A DNA stretch of 64,000 bases from Eublepharis macularius. Taxonomy: Eukaryota > Chordata > Lepidosauria > Squamata > Eublepharidae. Shown in pieces: positions 21,320 through 32,600 of this stretch. The stretch lies in the NCBI RefSeq assembly GCF_028583425.1, contig NC_072801.1, forward strand, positions 17,876,001 to 17,940,000. Direction: 5' to 3'. A program made the position numbers and the translations under genes. Positions within the stretch are counted from its first letter, which is position 1, and each line of letters opens with the position of its first letter. The notes below the pieces were generated by a model that saw only the letters and a program-made list of their open reading frames with translations, was not told where the DNA came from and searched no databases.

Positions 21320-24250
21320 CCTGAAGAGCAGAAACTGAGGCCGTATAGTTGTACCAAACAAGGAACTCACAGTCAGAGGCTAAGATGGATTACAGAAATA
21401 AGATTGTAATATACATAAACATTGTAAATATGCACATACATTCTTTTTGCGCCATGTCTCATTTTCTACTGCACAGCATGGTTCTGTTTTAACGCTCGCT
21501 TGTACAAGACGCTATCTAGGTGCATTCACAGGCAACATTCTATAAGAGCATTGTCCAACAATCTTATATCGTCTAGGTGCATCCTACAAAGATGTTACTG
21601 CAGAACCGTTGTACTGTTGAGTCACAGCCACTAGTTTCTCGTATAATAGTTAACGCAATGACAGTCTTACAGGATGCACCTGGGCAGTATAAGATAGTTA
21701 TTTAATGATCCATATACTATCTGAGTATAAGATTATTTTGGCAATGGGAGTGGTGGGAATGGGACAGTTTATTTCTAAAATTTCTGTTGTTCCCAGTATG
21801 TACACGTTTCAGTGTATTCCATATGTATGAAAGCTCTCTCTGCAGTACTGGACAGACTTTGAGCATTCGCAGTGCTTTCAGAAAGGCCTGTGTTCACTCT
21901 TTAGTGTCTCCCACTGACAAAGTCCCTAGTGGGTTACTCTGTCATCTGTCCTTCAGGGCATGTTGTGGTTTAGACAGCATACCAAGGCTGTGCCATCTGC
22001 TAGACAAAACTTACGTATTTGGGGTTTTTTTTTTAAAAAAGGGATCTACTGTATTTGACTTACAGTTCAGCCAAATAATGAATATGGGAATAGAAATGTA
22101 AGATACAGGGTTGATTTGGCAGCACCCTACATCCTTTAACTCCAGAGTAAGTGATAATCAAGACAATGGGGTGGTGGTGGTAGTAAAAGTGTATTAATCA
22201 GTTATTTCAGAGTCAAAGGAGAAACGGGCAAATGGAGAAAAAGGCGGTGTTGTGTACTCCTCATGAGACTTTAGCTCGCATATGAAAAGCTAGGAGTTGT
22301 TGTTTCCAGTGGAGTCTTTGAATTCCTGGCATCTGGAAATAACTAAAGGGTTAGTTAATGTTTTTTATCCTGAAAGGCCCTGAAACAGCTTAAAGAAATT
22401 CACCAAACAGGACCGACCATATGGCTCCTAGGAAGGTCCTTGTTTACTGCACGGCTGTCCTAAGCTCTAAGTTGGTTGTGAAGCGCTCTAGGTCAAGAGC
22501 TTTTAGATTCTTGCTGATGTCCCTGGCCACACTCTGACTTTAAATACTTGCAGGAGATGACACACTGCACTCACATCAGGTTCCCATTTAGACACTGGTG
22601 CCTGAAGGTGGAAGAGTTCTGGCTGCATCTCCATAGGTTTCATTTAATGGCACTGATTGCTTGTCATGTGGCCCTTCATGTCTCATTGGAAACCAAAAGT
22701 GTCGCTCTGGCCTCTCCGACTCTATGGAACAGCGCAGTGTTCTATTCCGTCCTTGAGCCCTCTGATTGGGTGGCAGCAGGGCATGGCTTATGGCACCTTC
22801 CTTTTCTGGGACTGAAGAGAGACCAGGAACCTTCTTTTCTTCTCCAGAGCTCTATGCTTGATTCTTGAATGGAAAGGGAGAGAAATCCAGTAATTACCTA
22901 AATGCTACTTTAAAACAGTCTCCTTTAGGCAGTTTTTGGAAAATGACCAATGGACTCTCTACTTTCATACAGGACAACCAGGTCATCCTTAATCCATTAA
23001 TGAACTCTTCTAGCCCCTTCCGCATCCCAGTTTGGGAGAGCCAGTTTGGTGTAGTGGTTAAGAGCGCAGGATTCTAATCTGGAGAGCTGGGTTTGATTCC
23101 CCACTCCTCCACTTGAAGCCAGCTGGGTGACCTTCAGCAGTCATAGTTCTCTGGAGCTCTCTCAGCCTCACCCACCTCACAGGGTGTTTTGTTGTGGGGA
23201 TAATGGTAGCATACTTTGTAAACCGCTCTGAGTGGGCATTTAAGTTGTCCTGAAGGGTGGTGTATAAATCAAATATTATTATGCCACAGTGTTGGGACTG
23301 TCAGGCATAACTGAACACCACATTGGGTATGTGCTTCTACTTCAAAGGGTAGAAGTGCCATGACAGCCATTTAACTCATGTACAAAAGCATAAAGTAACC
23401 TACCAGGTTGCTCTGTCAGGCCTAATCAAGGTATCACAGATTCTGCCATCTTGGCAAAAGTTGTTTTTGCTCCTTTTTGCAGCCATTTATTGGAGAGTGA
23501 AAATGATGGACTACTGAGCACCTATTTTTGAGTATCCCAAGGATGCAGGCCCCAGGAGTGCAGATCGTATCATACCTAGTTGCCTACAAGCAACTACTTC
23601 TTAGTCTAAGGCCTGAGCCTCGGCTGATATCAGAAATCATTAACTGCCAGCACAGTTTTCATACCAGGTATTGGAAAATTAAAATAGCTCATCATTGGCT
23701 GGAGTTTTGCACAGGAAATGTCTCCCCATCATTGTACAAAGTAGCAGTGAAGACAATAAACAAATATGGCAAGAAATAAATGATCAATGCTGAGAGAAAC
23801 TAGGAGTCCTTGTGAAAGCAGAAACCAACCCTTCAGCATTAACTAGATCTGAAACTTGCTCTCAAGTAGCTGGTTGTAAAATTCAGTTCTCTTCTGCTAC
23901 TCCATCAGTTTCTGTTTAGGTTTGATGGATCACAAAGATGTGGTTAGCCCCACCTTCCCTTTTGCCATAAATACAATTTATTTATTTACCTCCACCTTTC
24001 TCACTAAGGCTAAACGTGAATTACACAGTAGGAGTTAAGGGAATTTCAATAAACAATGTAAAAGATATAAATTTGCAAGGTTTAAAACTAGCAGAAATCT
24101 CAGAGTTTAAGAAATGCTGAAATGCCAAGCAATTCTAACCTTAAACAATACAGAATTACCCAGTAGGATCATACTTAAAGCAACAGTTAGTACTTAAAGC
24201 AACCGTTCCTTGATGCATCTCTTTGAGACCACTTCCTTACAGTGCATTCC
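21320..24250. other. NTAN1 3' UTR and spacer, little recognised
   Basis: The NTAN1 3' UTR starts here but I could not fix its end: no clear AATAAA occurs close to the stop. Apart from one SINE at 23036-23285 I see no exon or RNA gene in this stretch. Confidence 0.5.
23036..23285 (+). mobile_element. tRNA-derived SINE (type A), best copy
   Basis: The copy starts GAGAGCCAGTTTGGTGTAG with A box TAGTGGTTAAGAG and B box GGTTTGATTCC. The body has CAGCTGGGTGACCTTCAGC, CCTCACCCACCTCACAGGG and a tail ending CTGAGTGGGC and GGTGTATAAATC before an A/T-rich end. This is the reference for the other type A calls. Confidence 0.9.
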
Positions 24251-24269
24251 TTCCTGTCTTGAGAAAAAG

Positions 24270-25070
24270 GCGGTGACCCGAATTCCCACCATGCCGGGGG
24301 GCGGGGGAGGCAAAATATAGCCCTTTCAGCTCTGTAATGATCGGGATCCTTTTCCCCGCAGTTTGCGGGAAGGCGCAAAAATAACGACTCACCCTGCAGA
24401 GCCTGCACAGGAACGGCCCCTTTACCTAGCCCCGCCCTCTTTATCTCCTCGCTGTTGTCTCGAAACATCGTGTTTTGACTGCTGGTTGCGCGTCCTAGCC
24501 AATCGCCTCGCAAAACGCCCCCGGACTTCCTTCCTATTGGTCAGCTCCTTCAGGAGGTCCGCCCTTCCTGATCACTTTCTCTTTGAATGGAGGGTTGCTT
24601 TAAAAGCCGAGCTGGAAGGGGGAGGGGGTGAAGGGGAATGTTGATCGCCAATCCCAGCTGGCGGAGAGAGAGGTGGAGCGAAGAGAGGGCTTCTGGGAAA
24701 GTTAGTCCGCAGCTAGGGAAAGAGCGTCCGGTGAATCCCAGCTGAGCGAGAGATGAACTACAATTCCCGGCATTCTAAGTCATCCGGTGACGCTACGTGG
24801 TTGTGGAGAAGGAGTGGTGGGGGAACAGAAGGACAGCGGCGGTGCAGAGGGAAGGTACTCTGCTTGGGACTCCGAGAATGGAAGTTCAGCCTGACCGGAG
24901 AAGGAGGCTGCGGGAAGCCGGGGCCAGAAGGTTCTCGAGGCCCGAGAACCGCTGTGAGGAAGAGTTGTGCGGGTGAGGCCGAGGGCGCGGTGGCGGAGCG
25001 GCCGTTCTGTCCCTTCCGCGAGGAGACAGTGGCATCATTGACGGTTTGTGCCGTTGGCACGATTCCCCTG
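24270..25070 (+). promoter_or_regulatory. Orphan CpG-rich promoter-like island between convergent genes
   Basis: This stretch is rich in CpG and has the parts of a TATA-less housekeeping promoter: a CCAAT box at 24498-24503, an inverted one at 24532-24540, CCGCCC/GGGCGG-type boxes near 24290 and 24550, and a ZNF143/THAP11-like motif ACTACAATTCCCGGCATT at 24757-24774. A second such motif on the minus strand lies near 24690. No recognised gene starts here: NTAN1 ends 3 kb to the left and PDXDC1 ends 3.4 kb to the right, both pointing in. Open frames of 141 aa (+, from 24753) and 100-128 aa (-) match nothing I know. It may start a non-coding RNA or an unrecognised gene. Confidence 0.6.
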
Positions 25071-25089
25071 CGAAAGCCCTACTTACTTT

Positions 25090-25725
25090 GGTTCCCAACC
25101 CTCCTGGAGATGTCCACAAATTATAGCGGATCTCCAAATGACCGATTTTATCATTCTCAGGGACATGGAGGCTTTTGAGGTTGGCCTGTGAGGAATTACA
25201 CCCCACTTGGTGCCCCGTTACGATTGTTGCCAACCCACCTCGAGATCTCACAGAATTACAAATGACCTTCAAATTACAGATTTTAATTAGCTCGAAAACA
25301 ATGGTGGCTTTGGAGTGTGGCCTCTGAGGAACAATAGCCTAGGGAGGACCTTCCATGAAAGGTCACACCTGGAGATCGCCTTCCATTTCAACTGAAGTCC
25401 ATATGACTGGTTTTATCTGAATTCGAGGCAGTGGTGGCGTTGGATATTGGCTTCTGTGGTATCTGAAACACCTCCTTAAAGGTGATTTCCAACCCACCTG
25501 GAAATCTCCCAGATTTACAGATGAAATCCAAAGGAGAGATTTTAAGACTCTCAGTGACAGTGGATCCTTTGGAGAGTAGCCTATTTATCACTATATCCCA
25601 CTGAAGTCCCTCCATAGTAGGGTTACCAACACATCCAGGTGGTGCCAGGAGATCTGTTTCCTTAATAACTGAATTCCATATGACCGCCGTGTCCAAGTTC
25701 CCCACCAAGGATTAGTCTAGAGTTC
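25090..25725 (+). repeat. Tandem array of MITE-derived units, about 130 bp each
   Basis: Four to five units follow the pattern CCAACCC-CCTGGAGATCTC, AATTACA-ATGA, ATTTTA, then GGTGGCTTTGGAGTGTGGCC. Wording and order match the interior of the 12048 hAT-like family, so the array looks like local amplification of that element. Units differ at many positions, so it is old. It begins at the edge of the CpG island. Confidence 0.65.
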
Positions 25726-27690
25726 TATGGAGGGGCGTCTCCAGGTTGGGACAGGGTTGTAGGGGCAGGGAAATTGCACTCTACCTTTCTTAGAAGCTTT
25801 CCAGACCAATGCTCTTAACTATCATTCTGTGCTGGTTGTCCCCACTTGAGTTTTATGACAGCCAGCAGCTCCCCATGGCTGGGGGGTGGGATCCTTAGGC
25901 AGCAAGGCTGACTTTGTACCACTAAGGCCACAGCAAGACAAGACATGGGAGCTGGCTTAGAAGGGTGGAACTGGGCATAGTAATACTGTTCAGTATTGCG
26001 CTGCAAATGAATTCACAAGCGTTCCTTAGATGCAAAAAGAAGCTTGTTACTACTTTTTCCTACTTGGAAAAAAACAGCTTTTCCAGGTAAGTATTCAAAT
26101 CCCTTTGGATATCTTTCAAAATAACATTTGCTTCCAAGAACCTTTAGCTGTTCAGATGCAATAAGTACTCTGGTCTCTTTCAAGCACCTCCTCTTTCTTA
26201 TTATTACCCTCCAATATGGCTGGACGTTATTTCTGTTTTAAAGGTTCAGCATGAAACTTCCAGTTGTGAAGAATCCCCTTTCATCCAGAGAAAAGCAGGA
26301 TATATAAGTGCTTTCAATAAATTGATTGTAAGTTACTGATTCCAGGCATTTGGCAAGAGCTAAAACAAGTATAAATATTCTCTCAACACTCATGCCTTTA
26401 TAACAGAGGGCTGGATCACACGTGCAGCAGAATGAGGTGACGGAATCCGGAGCAGAGTAGATTGTATTGCACAGTCTGAAGGTGGGGTGCCATTTTAGAA
26501 GACTGCTCCCCTCTACAGATTCCCTGTCCTGCGGAGCTGCTGCTTGCATCTTTTGCAGCTGCCTTGACTTGCTTTCTAGCAGTAGTGCTGGATCCAGTAT
26601 AGCCCTGAAGTTTTTAACTGAGTCTGCAAGGGTCAGACGAACTCTTCCACTTTGGTTCTCCAGGCCTTAATATGCGGCCCCTGCGGAAACTCCATTCCGT
26701 TCAGTTCTTTGCTGGTCACCCAGATGCCACAGAGCAGTAGTGCTGGCTGGATAATTTCGTGCAGGGATGGAGCGTCCTCTGCAGGGCGGTAGGACTCCGG
26801 AGCAGAGGGCTGGGAGCAGTAGGGGTTGTGCCATTTGATAACCACCATCCTTCATGCAAGAGAAAAGCTCTGCCTGTGGTTACTGATTCTGCCAATGGGG
26901 CACAAAGGATGGCTGCTCTTGCCCAAATTCCCTCCGTTGCAAATACACGAGACAGATATGGCAACCCTCGACTCTTTCCAGAGCACTGAAGCCAATGGGC
27001 TTCCAAGGGAAGAACTGTCTAGGTTACCTGTCCCTCAGAGACCAAGGGTTGAAGATGGCTTGCATAGGATAAGTCCTTAAGGGGGAGGGTCTTGCATACT
27101 GACCCTGCTTCTCCCCACCATCAAGGTATGCCAAAGAGCAGTAGGCTGAACATTGTGCACCATGCCAGGACCTTTTATAGATAGTTAAGACCTCAGCTTC
27201 CCAATGCTGTTGGCTAGAATCTCGTGTCAACGAGGTGCGTGGACTAAGAGGGGGCAGGTGGATAGGTTGCCTGCTGTGTTCAAAGACTTATGTGATGGAT
27301 TAGTGGCAAAAGACAAACCTCCAACAGTGAGTCATGCTAGTACCCTTCTGGCTGCATGACTTTAGATCTATGAATTGTGCTTTGCCATTTACCCACTTCT
27401 GTATCTCTTGGCTAAAAGTGCATGTTGTTTTGAACACATTGGTCTCTGTTGTGTAGAATCTGAGAGCAGGAACTGGAGTATCTTCACCTAAAAACACCGG
27501 ACCACCTCTGGAAAGTTAATAACTTCCCAGTTCTGGTTTTACTAAGATAATTTTTGCCCCTCAGTTCCTCTAAGAAGTTAGGTCCCAGCCATTGCTAAGT
27601 ACAGATAGAGCCTTTTTAGGATGAAGCATTCTCAAATTTTAATAACTCCTTTAGTAGTCAAGGAAAATTGGCAAAAACAGGTATCTAAGT
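25726..27690. other. Spacer, nothing firm recognised
   Basis: I see no exon with splice support, RNA gene or repeat that I can name in this stretch between the array and the next 5S SINE. Confidence 0.45.
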
Positions 27691-27694
27691 ATGG

Positions 27695-27895
27695 ATAGCC
27701 CAGGAGAGCCTGATCTCATCAGATGTCAGATGCTAAGCAGGGTTGGCCTTGGTTAATTATTGGATGGGAGACCTCCAGTGAAGACCAGGGTCACAGAGGC
27801 AGGCAATCGCAAACCACCTCTTTTAGTCTTTTGTCATAAAAACCCTTCTAGGGGGTCACCATAAATCAACAATGACTTGAGCACAGAATTTCATT
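27695..27895 (+). mobile_element. 5S rRNA-derived SINE, best-preserved head
   Basis: CCTGATCTCATCAGATGTC, GATGCTAAGCAGGGTTGGCC, TTGGTTAATTATTGGATGGG and AGACCTCC follow vertebrate 5S rRNA from its A box through its C box, with only scattered changes. The body AGGCAGGCAATCGCAAACCAC and the 3' part GGGGTCACCATAAATCAAC follow. The 5S internal promoter would have driven its transcription. Confidence 0.92.
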
Positions 27896-27929
27896 TTGCA
27901 AGTATGGTTAAGCAGATGCTATTCATCTG

Positions 27930-28360
27930 TCTCACAGGCTGTTGATCTGTATGCCTGTATTGTGTATGAATAGGCGTTCCATAACATGCCCGCACTACCT
28001 ATAGCATAGGTATCTATCTATATTCATATATTGTGTGTGTGTGTGTCAATACTTTCTGAATTTGAGACCATATTCCATAAAATGCCTGCACTGTTGATGC
28101 CTGCACAGTTGACAGAATATGCCTACAATGATAGTGTGATGTATTTCCACTGGATGCCTGCATTACCTGAGAAAGATTGATTTCCTGTGTTATACATAGC
28201 TAATAGTGTAAGTATTTTTCTATAAAATGCTCTACTGGCATCTACTATGCATAAAGTAATGTATAAGACATCCATATTATCGTGTATCAATTCTATAGGT
28301 GCTTTTCTGTAGATGCCTGTTTGGTGTACCTATGTACTTGTCTACTTTTTGAGATAGATA
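27930..28360. repeat. Degenerate AT-rich tandem repeat, unit about 75 bp
   Basis: ATGCCTGCATT/ATGCCTGTATT followed by TCTATAAAATGC or CCATAAAATGC recurs at roughly regular spacing with heavy drift. It includes a short (GT)n tract near 28035. It ends just beyond the likely PDXDC1 polyadenylation site. Confidence 0.45.
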
Positions 28361-28474
28361 TATGATTTAGTACCCAAACCCTCCTCCTTCGAAACACACA
28401 CACCAGATTTAGTGGCAGTACTGTCAACAGGCAATCTCTGTAACAATTTGGGAAAATTTGACTTTTTTTACTTT

Positions 28475-29672
28475 TTTTTCAAAATATTTTGTTTTATTAG
28501 AAAAGTACATAATCTTAACAAAGCATATCAAAATGTGTTCACATATAAAGTAACGATGGCTGACCACAAAGACAAGATTGAAAACAGCCGCTGAACCATT
28601 TGGGAAGCATCTAAATTAAGTACCTATTTCCAGTAAAACTATTGGCTGAAACCATTTCAGTTGTAAAAACATTTAGGTTTGTGCAAAGGATTTTAACTTT
28701 ATCCCCCATTTCTGTCAGAGAATGCAGTTCATCACACCAAATAAACCACACATGGAAGACATGAGTTTAATTCGCACTTTATCAATCAACCCTTATTTGG
28801 AGAAGCAAGTAGACTTACATAAAATAATAATTTCTCTTGGTATTTACAATATTGAACAAAAGCGAGTAAGGGTGGGACAACTAGAATCTCAGAACAGAAG
28901 GCAAATCACAAAATGTGTGACAGGTTGATGAATGTGTTTCACAAACAACATCTTTTCAAGAGACCTGTGAAACACAGAGATAAGGGTGTTCTACTTGCCT
29001 GACATGGAAAAACCCATGCCTTGAGAAAACAGTGTTCAGATAACCTCTGCCAAAGTTGCCCACATACAAACTTCTAGAAAAAAATCTGAACGAGGACTCA
29101 TAACACAAAAAGGCCAGTTAAAAGCCCAGTTAATGATAACAGGTATTCTGTAATTTAATAAAAGTGTGAGCAACTGATATATTTATTTAATAGAATTAGA
29201 CATTGGATCTATTTTACAGAAAAAAATTCAAGAGCACCAAATGCAACAGATCATTCAGCCAACAAAAGGCCAAGAGAGATCTGGGCAGGCACAGCAATTT
29301 TTCAAAAATGACACAAAATATTACTTGCAGAGTGCCTTGACAACAGGGGAACATGTCAGAAGCTGCTGCAGTATGCCTGTTAACCTAAGCCTCACTGCCT
29401 TGACAGGTATACCATGAACAGTAGTTGTGACCAGTACAGGAAACAAACCAAGGCCATCACCCGACAGTGAGGGGAAAGAGGAAAGCCAAGGAGAGAACAG
29501 CTTCTTTCACTAAAATTTGTGCAAAATCTCCAGTAAATCACAAGTAACAGTAGTCATTACTGGACAAACTGTGGCACTATTCACATTTTTAAATGCATCA
29601 TGAAATTCCCCTGCTCTAGAAGAAACGCCTCTTATTTTCTGTACAAAGTCTTTATGCACAGGGCCAGGATTC
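28475..29672 (-). other. PDXDC1: PDXDC1 3' untranslated region (approximate)
   Basis: Downstream of the PDXDC1 stop the minus strand is A/T-rich and free of recognised repeats. AATAAA on the minus strand at 28498-28493 is a good polyadenylation signal candidate, giving a UTR of about 1.2 kb. Confidence 0.55.
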
Positions 29673-32600
29673 TTATCTGAGACTTTCTTGTCCCTGTGAT
29701 TTAGTGCAATCATTCCCCAGAGTCTGAACCGTTTCCCCTGTGGAGTCTTCCCCCATATCCTTGGTCAGGTGTGCACTCTCTTCTGGCGGCTCGGGGTTCT
29801 CTTGCCCTGCAGAAGAAATGCCTGGTTGTGGCTCTCCTCTGCCCAAGTCATCGGTGTGGCTCACAGAGCTGGTCTCACTGAGCCCATCCGAGCCCTTCAA
29901 GGACCTTTTAAACATTTTTTGGCCTGAAACAAAAGGATTAGAAATGTTAAACACATACCTGGCATAGCTGTTTGTACTGAACAGTCTGAGATAATGATCT
30001 TTTGGGGTTTTTAAAAAGCTAATTGTCACCCACAGGTAACCACGTTATTTAGTTAGATATTTATATCCCTTCTTTTCTCCTCCCTTAGCTTCCAACATAA
30101 TTTAAAAGCAAGACATTTATTTCTTGTTGTCCAGTTTAATTCTGAAAGCAAACAGCCTTTCTCCATTAGGGAACAAATCTCAGCCAGTTTATTTTGGCAA
30201 AATGGTACCCTAAATGCTGAAGGGGAGACGGCCTAGTGAGACCAGTCAAACACATCTTGTTACTGACTTCTCTAAAACAGGATGGATGGAGGAGACTTAC
30301 CAGGGAACCTTTGCTTTGCCCGGCCAGATGTGGGAGTGGGAGGCGGAGTGACCCCGGTCCCCTGCACTTTGGATACGTAAGTGGGCTCAGTCGATTCAAG
30401 AGAGCCTGCCAAAGAAAGAGCAAGGCATCAAATCCAGGTACACTATCTACTGATCACAAAGCAGTTGAAAAGAAATTAAGTTCACATTACAAGTGTTCCT
30501 CTTTCTCTTACAAACCTCCCATTTTGGAATTATTCAGGGAGAATTTCACAGTTGCTCCTAAGGAGGAAAAAACTCCACATTCTCCCTTGCCTTTATGTGG
30601 CTAGAGGCATGACCTGACGGGTATGAGAACGTAAAGGCTCTTAATCCTTGGTCTCCAACTACCAGCCCAGGGCTTGTAACAGCAATGCAGTAAATGAGGA
30701 CCTGCCTAGGATCTGTTTAGCTGCCTTGTTTTTTGTCTTGCTTGAGTTGATATAATTTAGTTTGTTTTAGAATTTCTAGCAGTTGTTTTGGGTCCTTTTA
30801 AGCTGAAAAGCAGCATAAAAATGCAATAAAATTTACTTGCCTTAGGCAGTTTCCAGTGGGTAGACATATTGAGCTGCTGTAGAAAAGCAAGATTAAAGTC
30901 CAGTAGCCCCTTTAAGGCCAACAAGACTTCCAGGGTATAAGCTTTCGAGAGTCAAAGCTCCCTTGGTCTTTAAGGGGCTACTGGGCTAGACACTTTTTCA
31001 TATATGGGACACCGTCTTGTGGGAATAAAAAACTCTACCTCCCGGGTTTTCTCTTTGCCATTTCTCTTGTGGCGCTCAAAGAATTCATATACTTTCACCA
31101 TCACCACCTCCCTGCTGTCTTGATCATCTCTCAAGAAGAAAATTCAGGCTCGAGCTGTGCTTAGTAGCCCAGACTCCTTCACCTGTGTATAATGAAGGTG
31201 CTATGTGTTTTAATGTACTTCTACGTGCTTTTAGCATTATAATGTTGTCATTTAGTGTGTTTTAATTGCTCAATTGTGATGGCCTTTGGCTGCATGCAAT
31301 AAACTTTCTGATTTGGATTCACTCTGGAGTCAAAGGATGTAAGGGGCTGCCAAATCAACCCTGCCTCTTGTATTTCTCTGTTACTTGTGTGTAAGTCTGG
31401 TGGAAATAAACTCTTGGCTGCCTTCCCAAATTAACCATCTGGCTAGTTTGTGCTGGTGGGGCAAGTGGGATACAGCTGATCCTCTTTTTTAAAAAACAAG
31501 CAGATAAGTCTTGCCTAGTAGACGGCAAGCCTTGATAGGCTGCCTAAATGACCACATGCCCTGAGGGACAGGCGAGGGATTCACCTGTTAGGGACCCTTT
31601 CAATGAGAGACACTAGAGAGCAATCACAGGCCTTAACTGCAAGCAAAGAGGATACGCACAGTCCGTCCAATGCTATGGTGAGAGGCTTGCATATCCATGG
31701 GATACCCTGAAACGTGTAAGGACCAGGAAGAGCAGAAATTTGGGAAGCTGTCTCTCCCCACCCACACCCACACGATCGCTTCAAAACCTCGACTTTACTT
31801 CTCTAAACGTGTCCGCCTCTAACACCACTGCACCTGAACATGTTATTACGTGACTGCTTTGAAATACTGATGATATTGCTGGTGCAGTTTAGTTTCATCC
31901 CACCTGCTGTTAGGTCAAAGGTCCTTCCCTTCGGCAAAGCATGAAATGGAGAAAACCAGTTCAGTACGGAACCCACAACCGGAATCTGTCGGAGCAGCCC
32001 CTGTGAAAACACACGGGTAGGGGGGAAAACTCATTCTCTAACACAGATATCCCCTGCATTTTGAAGCAATGGGTCCTACGAAAAGTAAACAGACACTTCG
32101 TCGACAGGAGGCACAAACAAGGATATGCTTTGTGCTCAAAAACAAGCGTTGTAGAACATATTTAAACGCAGTAATAGTGGGTAGAGAGATGCGTATTATT
32201 TGTATCAATATAAACATTGTGGCACAATCTTTGCAAGTTAAAACCATAAGCAAAAACTAGGAAGAGTTATTCAGATGTAGGGATAATGTCCCGGTCCCCT
32301 CCCCGCACATTTAACAGGTTTCCCAGGGAATAGGAGTGTGTGGGGGGGGGGAGGCAGCTCTTCCAGGCAAATGGGATCTCATGTTAGGAGGAGCTCAACT
32401 GAACAATCACGCCAACTCTCTCTCAACCCAATGCTTTCCAAATGGAAGTGAAAGCACTGCAAATGTTTTTTGAATAGTAGGAGTGAGAAGGGGGCATAAC
32501 CTGTTTCAGGATACCTTCATCCACTGATGGGGAAGTTACAAGGAGTGAAAGGAACAGGAATGGAATATGTTGTTGGGATCACATGATTTAACACTGTGGC

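Noticed and set aside
24753-25178. 141-aa open frame (+) in the CpG-rich island as a new protein gene
   Set aside because: It runs into the MITE-derived array, has no familiar motif and a frame of this length is expected in GC-rich DNA. The island is reported as a promoter candidate only.
27695-27770. A functional 5S rRNA gene
   Set aside because: It has several changes in the 5S core, lacks a proper 5' end and a terminator, and is fused to a SINE body shared by four other copies.
27930-28360. CRISPR-like array from repeated ATGCCTGCA motifs
   Set aside because: The units drift heavily, spacers are not uniform and the host is a vertebrate. It is a worn AT-rich tandem repeat.
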